From NCBI GenBank assembly GCA_013289825.1, contig JABCZF010000028.1:1-63792 (forward strand): a stretch of 63,792 bases of DNA, given 5' to 3'. The notes beneath the pieces were generated by a model. That model was given only the letters and a program-made list of their open reading frames with translations, was not told the DNA's origin and did no database searches. The DNA comes from Acidobacteriota bacterium (GTDB lineage: Bacteria; Acidobacteriota; Terriglobia; Acidiferrales; UBA7541). Below are positions 1 to 7,091 of the stretch, one piece after another (the stretch's first letter is position 1; each line of letters starts with the position of its first letter). Both the position numbers and the translations under genes were made by a program.

Positions 1-447
1 ATCGCTTCCACGCCAAGCAGCACTTGAGTGATCTGGGGAAAGTTCTCTATGGTTCCAGCGATCCGCGAGCTTCCGAATGGGCCACCCAACGGCATGAGGA
101 ACTCGATGAAGGAAAGCTCCGAGTCCTGATTGCGGCGATTCGTCCCCATGTGACGCACTGCGATGAGGCTCGCCGCTGCCTGCGCTATTTCTGGATTAAT
201 CGAAAGCGGATGCGCTATCCCCAATTCCACGCCCAGGGCTTGTGTACTTCCACCGGCGTGGTCGAAGCGGGATGTAAAGTGGCCATCGGCACCCGACTCA
301 AACGATCGGGCATGCATTGGACAGTTCGTGGTGCCAACGCCATTATTGCCCTGCGCTGCTCGAAGTTGAGCGGCCGCTTTCAGGATTTTTGGGAGCGCAG
401 ATCCGAACGGTTAGCGGCATGACCTACAACTTTTTTGGGGTGCACCC
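1..447 (+). mobile_element. Right end of an ISKra4-like insertion sequence
   Basis: The element enters from outside the window and ends just after the transposase stop codon. The tail after the stop has a run of six T followed by the perfect 10-base palindrome GGGTGCACCC at 438-447, which I read as the terminal inverted repeat end. The left half of the element is not visible, so its length and any target duplication cannot be judged. The end lies only eight bases from the stop of the convergent permease gene at 455. Confidence 0.65.
3..422 (+). CDS. ISKra4-like transposase, C-terminal part
   Basis: The reading frame is open from the window edge and ends in TGA, giving about 139 residues of the C-terminal part of a DDE-type transposase. 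The recognisable part is the conserved block GVVEAGCK followed by RLKRSGMHWT and the closing DFWERRS segment, where the family places its catalytic glutamate. It would catalyse cut-and-paste or copy-out movement of its IS. The start and the first catalytic residues lie outside the window, so whether the enzyme is intact is unknown. The family assignment is from memory of similar proteins in Acidobacteriota and could be off by one IS family. Confidence 0.7.
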   Translation, partial: RFHAKQHLSDLGKVLYGSSDPRASEWATQRHEELDEGKLRVLIAAIRPHVTHCDEARRCLRYFWINRKRMRYPQFHAQGLCTSTGVVEAGCKVAIGTRLKRSGMHWTVRGANAIIALRCSKLSGRFQDFWERRSERLAA

Positions 448-454
448 TTCCCGC

Positions 455-1576
455 CTACGCCATGATGACTTTCCTCCGGAACCGGCGTGCGGCGATGAAC
501 AGAAGAAACGCGCCTATGGCGAACAGCGCAAGTCCATCGAGCCAAAGATGCCGGATGGTGGCGCCGCGAAGGATGATGCCGCGTGTGATGTTGATGAAAT
601 AGCTGGCGGGAACGAAGTAGCTGAGAACGCGGAAGACCAGGGGCATGGTTTCGCGGGGGAATATGTAGCCAGAAAAGAAAATGCTCGGCAGGATGGTGAG
701 AAAAGCGAGCTGCATCGCTTCGCCCTGCGAATTTGCCTTGCTAGAGATGAGAATGCCCAACGAGAGCGCGGCAAAAAGATAAGGCAGCGAGAGAAACGCA
801 AGCAGCAGGACGCTGCCGTGAATGGGCACGCGGAAGATGAAGCGCATAGACGTTACAATGAGGCACAGCTCGAAGAAACCGATGGCAAAGTAAGGAAGGA
901 TTTTTCCCAGAAGCAGCCCATACGGGCGCACCGGGGTAACGAAAAGCTGTTCGAGAGTGCCGCGTTCCTTTTCGCGAACGATGGCGAAAGCGGTCAGAAA
1001 GGTGGTGACGTTGAGCAGCAGGATGGCGGTAAGCCCGGGAAGGAAAAAGTTTGGCGAGCGCGAATCGGGATTGAAAAGAAGCTGCGGGCGAATATCAATC
1101 GCAAAGGTGGCGCGGTCCGCTAGGGCCCGGCGCAGAGATTCATCCAGCCCAATCGCGGTGGCCACCTGGATGGCAGAACCAGCGACGGAGGAATCCGAGC
1201 CGTCGATAAGAATCAACACCTGAGCGCTCATGTTGTGGAGCAGGCGGTCGGAATAGTCCACCGGGATTTTGACCGCGACGCGCGCGCGGCCGGAAATGAC
1301 GGTGTCGTTCAAATCGCTATCGTTCTGAACATAACGGACCATGCGGAAAGTGTCGGAATTTTTTAGCCGGTCCAGCAATTCGCGGCTTTCGCGCCGGCCG
1401 TCGGCGTTGAAAACCACGGTAGGGATCTGGCGGACGTTGGTATCAATGCCGAAACCGAGAAGGACCATCTGCAGAAGAGGAATGATCAGCGAAAAAAAGA
1501 GCGTTCCAAAGTCGCGGCGGACGTGCAGAACCTCTTTGTAAAGGACCGCCCGGAAACCGCGAAAAGCGTCAAACAC
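455..1576 (-). CDS. ABC-2 type multidrug transporter permease (YbhS-like)
   Basis: This 373-residue inner-membrane permease has the ABC-2 family layout: a cytoplasmic N-terminus with a KEVLHVRRD start, one membrane helix near residues 25-45, a large periplasmic domain to about 175, then five helices. The motif VREKERGTLEQL at about residues 200-212 is the family's coupling segment. The start is GTG, overlapping the stop of the upstream ATPase gene by eight bases, so translation is probably coupled. It is the last gene of the tetR-hlyD-ATPase-permease operon. Related operons of the E. coli ybhGFSR type have two permeases; here only one is present before the IS end, so the pump may work as a homodimer or may have lost a partner. 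Confidence 0.9.
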   Translation of the reverse strand: MFDAFRGFRAVLYKEVLHVRRDFGTLFFSLIIPLLQMVLLGFGIDTNVRQIPTVVFNADGRRESRELLDRLKNSDTFRMVRYVQNDSDLNDTVISGRARVAVKIPVDYSDRLLHNMSAQVLILIDGSDSSVAGSAIQVATAIGLDESLRRALADRATFAIDIRPQLLFNPDSRSPNFFLPGLTAILLLNVTTFLTAFAIVREKERGTLEQLFVTPVRPYGLLLGKILPYFAIGFFELCLIVTSMRFIFRVPIHGSVLLLAFLSLPYLFAALSLGILISSKANSQGEAMQLAFLTILPSIFFSGYIFPRETMPLVFRVLSYFVPASYFINITRGIILRGATIRHLWLDGLALFAIGAFLLFIAARRFRRKVIMA

Positions 1577-2552
1577 GCGCTGCCTCCAAAAGAGCTTGCT
1601 GTTTGTAGGTCAGCTCGACGAAGACGTCTTCGAGACTGGGGGCCAGCGGGCGAATCTCGGCGACGGCAATCCCGTTCTTTAGAAGCTGCTCGCGGAGATT
1701 GTGAAGATCGACGTGGTCATCGATGAGGGCATGGATGGATTGGCCAAAAATTGTGGCGCTGCGTATGCCGGGGACCTGGCGGGCGAAGCGCAGAGCTCGC
1801 GTGACTTCCGGAGTCGTAATTTCCACGCGTATGGTTCCTTGCGGCTGGACATCCGGCAGTTCGCGCAGCGAGTTGGGCGTGCCATCGGCGATGATCTTGC
1901 CGAAATAGATATAGGCAACGTGACTGCAGCGCTCGGCCTCGTCCATGTAGTGGGTGGTGACGAAGAAAGTGATCCCGTGCCCGGAGAGTTCAAACAGGAG
2001 ATCCCAAAGCAGGCGGCGAGCCACGGGGTCGATGCCGGCGGTGGGTTCGTCCAGGAAAAGAAGTTTAGGCTCGTGGAGCATGGCGCAGCCCAAAGCGAGC
2101 CGTTGCTTCCATCCCCCGGAAAGCTGGGCCGACAAGCGATCCATGTACGGCGCGAGGCCGTTCAGTTCGACGATCTCCTCGATGCGGCGTTTCAGTCGAC
2201 CTGCTTCGAGGCTGTAGATGCGACCGTAGAACTGCAAATTCTCCGCGACGGTGAGGTCCTGATAGAGACTGTAGTTTTGCGACATGTACCCGATACGCTC
2301 GCGCACAGCTTCGGAATCCACGCGGACGTCCAGTCCCTCCACATGCGCGGAGCCACTGCTGAGCGGCAGAAGGCCGGTAAGCATCTTGATGACCGTTGTC
2401 TTGCCGCTGCCATTGGGACCAAGAAAGCCAAAGATTTCACCCTTTTCGACGCGGAAGCTCACGTCGTTCACGGCGGTGAATTTGCCGAACCGCCGGACCA
2501 GATGTTCGGCCGAGATGGAAGCTTCGACAGGGTTTTCGGGCGCAGTGGCCAC
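1569..2552 (-). CDS. ABC transporter ATP-binding protein (efflux, YbhF-like)
   Basis: This 327-residue cytoplasmic ATPase powers the adjacent permease. Walker A (GPNGSGKT) is at about residues 45-52, the Q-loop glutamine in YMSQNYSLY at about 92, the signature LSGGW at about 145, and Walker B with LFLDEPTAGID at about 165, followed by a switch histidine in VTTHYMDEA. The last 90 residues form the accessory domain found in ABC-2 exporters. E. coli YbhF has two fused nucleotide-binding domains; this has one. The GTG start lies three bases after the HlyD stop. Confidence 0.93.
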   Translation of the reverse strand: MATAPENPVEASISAEHLVRRFGKFTAVNDVSFRVEKGEIFGFLGPNGSGKTTVIKMLTGLLPLSSGSAHVEGLDVRVDSEAVRERIGYMSQNYSLYQDLTVAENLQFYGRIYSLEAGRLKRRIEEIVELNGLAPYMDRLSAQLSGGWKQRLALGCAMLHEPKLLFLDEPTAGIDPVARRLLWDLLFELSGHGITFFVTTHYMDEAERCSHVAYIYFGKIIADGTPNSLRELPDVQPQGTIRVEITTPEVTRALRFARQVPGIRSATIFGQSIHALIDDHVDLHNLREQLLKNGIAVAEIRPLAPSLEDVFVELTYKQQALLEAARV

Positions 2553-2555
2553 CGG

Positions 2556-3653
2556 CTAATTCTCCGCTTTCAATTTCACGTCGGCGGCCATTCCTGCGAG
2601 AACGTGGCCAGCGGGATCGTTAATGCGGATCTTGACGCCGAAGACCTGGTGAACGCGTTCCTCCCGGGTTTGCACATTTCGCGGAAGAAACTCGGCCTGT
2701 TGATTGATTTGCTCGACCACACCTTCAAATACCGTTTTCGGAAAAGAATCAACGCGCACTTCCGTCTTTTGCCCAAGTTGGACACGCCCGAGCTCCGTTT
2801 CCGGAATGTAGATGCGCACGTAAACCTGATCTTGCTCGAGAAGCGTGGCCACGGGCGTGTTCGGCGAAATGATGTCTCCCGGACGGACATCGAGAACCTC
2901 GACGATGGCCGCCGAGGGTGCGACCACTTGCCGCTCACGGAACCGCGCCTGGTCGTAAGCATAAGCGGCTTTCGCAAGATCGATATCTTCGGGCCGATTG
3001 CCGCGCTCAAATTTGTCGAGGGTGGCCTCGGTCTCGCGGTAGTGGGCTTCCGCCGAGGCAATTTCCTCAGGCCGGTACCCAAGTTTTAGCTCCGCGAGCT
3101 TGTGCTGGTAATTCTGCTGCTGCGCGAGCGCCATCTTCCAGTTGGCTTCGGCGGTGTCGCGCTGCTGCCGGGAGACGAGATCTTTCTCTGCCAGGGCTTG
3201 GTAACGCGCGAAGTCGAGCCGCGCGCGAACTTCGTCGGCGGCCGCGCGATCCACGTCCGACTGGGCTGCGGCGATATCTTCCTTGCGATAGCCGTTCACG
3301 CGCAGCTCATAATCGGCTTTGGCTTGGGCCGCCGCGGCGCGAGCTTCTCGGATTTCTTCCGGGCGAAAGCCGCGCTTGGCTTTCTCGGCGGCCGCGCGGG
3401 ACTGATCGAGAGAAGCCAGCAATTCCTGGTCGTCGAAGGTGATCAAAGTCTGGCCAGACGCGACGCGCTCTCCTTCGCGCACCAGGACCTTGTCGATGCG
3501 GCCTCCGACTTTCGAGCCCACGCGAATGTCACGGGCTTCGACCGTGCCTGAGCCCACCAGCGCACTGTCGTGCCGCAACCACCTGGCGTAAACAGCGGTT
3601 CCGCCCAAAACGGCGGCGACAAGGGTGACGATCACTGCCTGCTGGCGAGTCAT
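2556..3653 (-). CDS. HlyD-family periplasmic adaptor (YbhG-like)
   Basis: This 365-residue membrane fusion protein links the inner-membrane pump to an outer-membrane exit duct. It has an N-terminal membrane anchor at residues 5-25, a biotinyl-lipoyl half-motif near 40-70, a long alpha-helical hairpin from about 75 to 230, and a C-terminal beta-barrel domain. The hairpin carries four copies of a G-x-R-x-E-[DE]-I motif (GFRPEEI, GYRKEDI, GYRPEEI, GNRPEDI), typical of YbhG-like adaptors. The ATG start follows GGAGATTGATTC, whose TGA is the stop of the TetR gene, so the ribosome site lies inside the end of tetR. No outer-membrane channel gene is nearby. Confidence 0.92.
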   Translation of the reverse strand: MTRQQAVIVTLVAAVLGGTAVYARWLRHDSALVGSGTVEARDIRVGSKVGGRIDKVLVREGERVASGQTLITFDDQELLASLDQSRAAAEKAKRGFRPEEIREARAAAAQAKADYELRVNGYRKEDIAAAQSDVDRAAADEVRARLDFARYQALAEKDLVSRQQRDTAEANWKMALAQQQNYQHKLAELKLGYRPEEIASAEAHYRETEATLDKFERGNRPEDIDLAKAAYAYDQARFRERQVVAPSAAIVEVLDVRPGDIISPNTPVATLLEQDQVYVRIYIPETELGRVQLGQKTEVRVDSFPKTVFEGVVEQINQQAEFLPRNVQTREERVHQVFGVKIRINDPAGHVLAGMAADVKLKAEN

Positions 3654-3656
3654 GAA

Positions 3657-4367
3657 TCAATCTCCAGTAAACGGCGGAACTCCCGCTAACACGGCATGGG
3701 ACCCGGAAACGTCCACGTTGCGCGGAGCCAATCCGGACCACAGCACGTTGAACGCGGACTCAATGCGAGCGTGCAAACTCGCGTCGCCATGAAGCGACCA
3801 GAACAGAAGAGTTCCGAAAATGGTCTGCCGAAAAACGTGGGCAATCTCCGCGGCCGGAAGGTCTCTGCGGATTTCCCCTCGTTCTTGGCCTAGCAGAATG
3901 ATCTCGGTGTGCAGCGCGTGAACCCGCTTCTGCAGATCGGCCATGGCCTCGCGGACGGCGGAGGTAGAGAGGTAGGCCTGGAGAAGCGTGCGGATGATGC
4001 CGGGATTTCGAATCGGCTCCTGGGTCATGCGCACACCCAGGGAGCGCAAGAAGTCGGGCATCGGTTCACCTCCCGCGCGGGCTTCTGCGATGGCGGACTC
4101 GAGTTTGGCGAGCTGCATCTCCCCAAAGGCCAGAAGGATATGGTCCTTGCTCGGAAAGTAGTTAAAGAAGGTGCCTTTGCCGAGGTCCGCAGCTTCCGTG
4201 ATGTCTTCCACGGTCGTCTCCGTAAACCCTTTTCTGGCAAAGAGATCCAATGCGGCACGGAAAAGCCGTTCGCGAGTTTCGGCGCTGCGCCGGGCGCGCC
4301 GGCCGTGCCCCGGAGCAGAGCCGGAACGGGCCGCTCTTGCGGTTTTCGAGTGAGTTTTCTTGACCAT
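3657..4367 (-). CDS. TetR-family transcriptional regulator of the efflux operon
   Basis: This 236-residue repressor has a basic N-terminal tail, then a helix-turn-helix at about residues 30-75 (RERLFRAALDLFARKGF followed by TVEDITEAADLGKG), and a C-terminal ligand domain. It is the first gene of the minus-strand operon and three bases before hlyD. Its start codon lies a few bases below a near-consensus promoter that overlaps two operator-like palindromes, so it very likely represses itself and the pump genes. The arrangement matches E. coli cecR (ybiH) with ybhGFSR, where the regulator responds to antibiotics; the ligand here cannot be read from sequence. Confidence 0.92.
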   Translation of the reverse strand: MVKKTHSKTARAARSGSAPGHGRRARRSAETRERLFRAALDLFARKGFTETTVEDITEAADLGKGTFFNYFPSKDHILLAFGEMQLAKLESAIAEARAGGEPMPDFLRSLGVRMTQEPIRNPGIIRTLLQAYLSTSAVREAMADLQKRVHALHTEIILLGQERGEIRRDLPAAEIAHVFRQTIFGTLLFWSLHGDASLHARIESAFNVLWSGLAPRNVDVSGSHAVLAGVPPFTGD

Positions 4368-4376
4368 AGTTCATAG

Positions 4377-4408
4377 ATGACTATAAGTCATAAATTAACT
4401 ATAGTCAA
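4377..4408 (-). promoter_or_regulatory. Efflux operon promoter with overlapping TetR operators
   Basis: On the minus strand TTGACT (4403-4408), a 17-base spacer and TATAGT (4380-4385) form a near-consensus sigma-70 promoter. The perfect palindrome ATGACT-ATA-AGTCAT (4377-4391) covers the -10 box. A second, nearly perfect 14-base palindrome centred on ACTATAGT (4395-4408) covers the -35 box. The outer arms TGACTATA (4378-4385) and TATAGTCA (4400-4407) are also perfect inverted repeats. A repressor bound here would block RNA polymerase directly. The tetR ATG is only 12 bases below the -10 box and has no ribosome site, so the transcript may be nearly leaderless. Confidence 0.75.
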
Positions 4409-4454
4409 GCCCAGTCGGGGCTCTCGGGGGCTCTGGCCCGTTCCCAGAAACACC

Positions 4455-4481
4455 AAGGCCCCGGACGGTTGCCGGGGCCTT
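4455..4481 (-). terminator. Terminator hairpin after the SYLF gene
   Basis: AAGGCCCCGG (4455-4464) and CCGGGGCCTT (4472-4481) form a perfect 10-base stem with a seven-base loop. It lies 25 bases downstream of the SYLF stop. On the minus strand it is followed by a T-rich stretch (TTGGTGTTTCT), as expected for a factor-independent terminator. It also insulates the divergent efflux promoter. Confidence 0.7.
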
Positions 4482-4505
4482 CGCCGTTCTCGGAATGGTT
4501 TTCGG

Positions 4506-5225
4506 CTATTCCTTCAAGGAGTTGGGATCGGACAAGTTCTTGGGTGATTTGCGGTTGAGGTAAGCGATCATTTTTTGCGCTGGCGGAGGTACCGGCACCG
4601 CACCCTTGAAGATGATGTCCTCGGCTTCTAGCTTTCGTCCGTAGACGCGCTCATTGGCATCATGATCAGGGCGGACCGTCGAGCCCTCGAGCGAGATGCC
4701 GGCGAACAGGCCGCGCGCCCGCGAATAGCTCAGCACTTCGGCGCGCAGCGTTACGTCCGTCGAAGCATTAGCGGTGCGGCCCTTGGGGCCGCCGGCGACC
4801 GAAGCATCCGCTCCGAGCTTCACCTTGCTTTTGAGCATGGAGTGAGCTCCCCGCGGGTTCATCACCAGCAGCACGAAATCGGTGGCTTGGCCGCCGATCT
4901 GGAAGCCGATGCTCCCGCCTTCCAGAGCCATCATCGAGGGCGCACTCCACGGGCCGGTGTAGTGTTCACCGGTGCGGCAAGTCATGGCGCCGCGGCCATA
5001 GCTGCCGCCCACGAGAAAGGCGGCCTTTAAAACCGAGGGATAAATGATGAGGCATTCGGCTTTGTCGATGAGATCCTGCGGGATGTCATCGGGGATATCC
5101 ATAATCTCCTTGATTACCGTGCCGCAGTTATCAAGCCGGTCGGCTTCTTTTCTGTCTTCTTGGGACCACAGCGGCGGCGCGATCATCGCCAACGCCATGA
5201 GACAGGAACTGATTCGCTTAGTCAA
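4506..5225 (-). CDS. SYLF-domain (YSC84-type) lipid-binding protein
   Basis: This 239-residue secreted protein has a signal peptide (SSCLMALAMIAPPLWS, about residues 6-21), then a SYLF domain from about 45 to 220. Recognisable parts are CLIIYPSVLKAAFLVGG with YGRG, and the glycine-rich stretch GGSIGFQIGGQATDFVLLV. SYLF domains bind phosphoinositides in eukaryotes; bacterial members are periplasmic and of unknown role. The start is TTG, chosen because GAGGTGA lies four bases upstream and the signal peptide follows. It is a single-gene unit with its own promoter and terminator. Confidence 0.88.
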   Translation of the reverse strand: MTKRISSCLMALAMIAPPLWSQEDRKEADRLDNCGTVIKEIMDIPDDIPQDLIDKAECLIIYPSVLKAAFLVGGSYGRGAMTCRTGEHYTGPWSAPSMMALEGGSIGFQIGGQATDFVLLVMNPRGAHSMLKSKVKLGADASVAGGPKGRTANASTDVTLRAEVLSYSRARGLFAGISLEGSTVRPDHDANERVYGRKLEAEDIIFKGAVPVPPPAQKMIAYLNRKSPKNLSDPNSLKE

Positions 5226-5257
5226 ATTTCACCTCGCAGAAGGTACTGGGCTAAGTA

Positions 5258-5286
5258 ATGATAGGTTGCTCCAGCTTTAGGCGCAA
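5258..5286 (-). promoter_or_regulatory. Promoter of the SYLF gene
   Basis: On the minus strand TTGCGC (5281-5286), 17 bases and TATCAT (5258-5263) make a plausible sigma-70 promoter 33 bases above the TTG start. The spacer edges carry an inverted repeat, GGTTGC at 5264-5269 and GCAACC at 5283-5288, which could be an operator or chance. Confidence 0.5.
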
Positions 5287-5385
5287 CCTGCAGTTTGTCG
5301 AGTACCGCGGGTGGTGCCGGTTTCACGCCCGCGTGACGAGTAGGTCTGTTCGCGGTGTCCGGAAAATGTTGCGCGGGCTTTCGAC

Positions 5386-5391
5386 TATACT
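5386..5391 (+). promoter_or_regulatory. Possible -10 box for dacB
   Basis: TATACT lies 32 bases above the chosen ATG of the carboxypeptidase gene. No good -35 hexamer is seen at the right distance, so this is a weak call. Confidence 0.35.
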
Positions 5392-5423
5392 TTCACCTAC
5401 GGCGGTTTATCGGCAGAGGATAC

Positions 5424-7055
5424 ATGGGCTTAGGAAACCGTTTTGGATGGTGGGCCGCGGCGCTGGCCTTTTCTGGATTTGCTGTGGCGCGCGGGGGCGC
5501 GCAGAGCAATCCGGCGCGAGAACCGGTTTGCTCGGCGAGCAAGCACGACGGAGGGCGCGAAGAGCGTTCTCCCAAGCGGGCGGCCGCGGCCGCCGCGCGT
5601 TTCGCCGGGCGGGCCGGGACGCTGCTGGCCGCCTCGCCGGCGAGCAAAGGCGATTGGGGCCTGCTGATCGTTGATGCCGAGACGGGAGAAACCCTCTTTG
5701 AGCGAAACGCCGACGGCTATTTTGTTCCTGCTTCGAACATGAAGCTTTTTACCACCGCGCTGGCGTTGGCCAGGCTGGGTCCGGACTACAGATTTCACAC
5801 CACCCTCGAAACGCGCGGCACGATCTCGCCGGACGGCACGCTTTCTGGCGATGTCCTACTGGTCGGGCGAGGCGACCCGAATCTCTCGAACCGCAGATTT
5901 CCTTTCGAGCTGAGGGAAGAGTTTGACGGGCCGCCGGAAAAAGCGCTGATCGAACTGGCCGAGGCGCTTCGCGCGGGCGGCGTGAAAGAAATTTCGGGCG
6001 ACGTGATCGGCGACGACAGCTATTTTCCCCGCGAGCGCTATCCGAACGGCTGGGAAATCGACGACATGGTCTGGGAGTACGGCGCTGCTATCTCCTCGAT
6101 CGTTGTGGATGACAACACCGTGGCGCTGACGCTGACGCCCGGCGAAAAAATGGGAGATCCGGTGCTCGCATCGGTCGCGCCGCTGACGCCCGACTTTGCT
6201 TTAGAGAACGATGTGACCACCTCGGCTCCGGAACTGAAATCGGACTTGACGCTGACGCGCGAGCCGGGCGCGAATCTTGTGGTGGTGCGCGGCACGCTCC
6301 CCGCAAAAGGCACGCCACGCAAGCTGGTGCTGGCGATTGAAGAGCCGGCGCTACATGCCGCGTCGCTGCTTGCCGGCTTGCTCTCCGAACGCGGTGTAAA
6401 GCTCGCTGGAAAGATTCGCGCCGTTCATGTTGCGGATACCGACCGAACGCCGCGGACCATTCTCGCCGAGCACGTTTCCGTGCCGCTCGGCGATTCCGTG
6501 AAGCTGGTCAACAAGATCAGCCAAAACCTGCACACCGAGATGCTGCTGCGAACCGCGGCGCGGCAAAACGGCTTGTGGAACACTCCGGAAGAAATGCTGA
6601 AAACTCCGCAGGATTTTTATGCCGCCGCAGGAATCGCGCCGGACGACGTCATGCAAACGGATGGCTCGGGGCTCTCGCGGCACGACCTGGTCACGCCGCG
6701 CGCCATCGTGACGCTGCTCCGCTACGCCGAGGAGCAAACGTGGTTCGCCCCGTACTATCGATCGCTGCCGGTGGCGGGAGTCGACGGCTCGCTGCAGGAC
6801 CGCATGAAGGCTACGGTAGCGGCCGGAAGAATTCATGCGAAGACGGGATCGGTCGAGCATGTGCGCACGCTCTCGGGTTTCGCGGAAACCCCCAGTGGGC
6901 GTCGGCTGATCTTTTCGTTCCTCGGCAACAACCAGGGCGGAGGGAATCACGAAGCGGCCGATGTCTTGAACGGGCTTTGTGTGGCCATGATTGAGGAGTT
7001 TGATGAGGCCGCCGCTACCATCACGCCTGCGCACGAGCGCAAAAAACAGAGATGA
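5424..7055 (+). CDS. dacB: D-alanyl-D-alanine carboxypeptidase/endopeptidase (PBP4, S13)
   Basis: This 543-residue periplasmic enzyme trims or opens peptidoglycan cross-links. The penicillin-binding triad is present: SNMK at residues 104-107, SQN at 366-368 in NKISQNLHTE, and KTG at 473-475 in HAKTGSVEH. The long segment between the first two motifs is the insertion typical of the S13 family. I chose the ATG at 5424 because AGAGGA lies just upstream and the protein then begins with a clear signal sequence (GWWAAALAFSGFAVARGGA). A start at 5355 would add 23 residues with no signal-like start. It stands 36 bases before mutS2 on the same strand and may be cotranscribed. Confidence 0.92.
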   Translation: MGLGNRFGWWAAALAFSGFAVARGGAQSNPAREPVCSASKHDGGREERSPKRAAAAAARFAGRAGTLLAASPASKGDWGLLIVDAETGETLFERNADGYFVPASNMKLFTTALALARLGPDYRFHTTLETRGTISPDGTLSGDVLLVGRGDPNLSNRRFPFELREEFDGPPEKALIELAEALRAGGVKEISGDVIGDDSYFPRERYPNGWEIDDMVWEYGAAISSIVVDDNTVALTLTPGEKMGDPVLASVAPLTPDFALENDVTTSAPELKSDLTLTREPGANLVVVRGTLPAKGTPRKLVLAIEEPALHAASLLAGLLSERGVKLAGKIRAVHVADTDRTPRTILAEHVSVPLGDSVKLVNKISQNLHTEMLLRTAARQNGLWNTPEEMLKTPQDFYAAAGIAPDDVMQTDGSGLSRHDLVTPRAIVTLLRYAEEQTWFAPYYRSLPVAGVDGSLQDRMKATVAAGRIHAKTGSVEHVRTLSGFAETPSGRRLIFSFLGNNQGGGNHEAADVLNGLCVAMIEEFDEAAATITPAHERKKQR

Positions 7056-7091
7056 ACCCTCGCGAGGGCGATCGGGACTCTGGCTAACGAA

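Noticed and set aside
1701..3089. 462-residue plus-strand open frame
   Set aside because: It lies fully antisense to the ABC ATPase and HlyD genes, shows no domain pattern, and is a coding shadow in GC-rich DNA.
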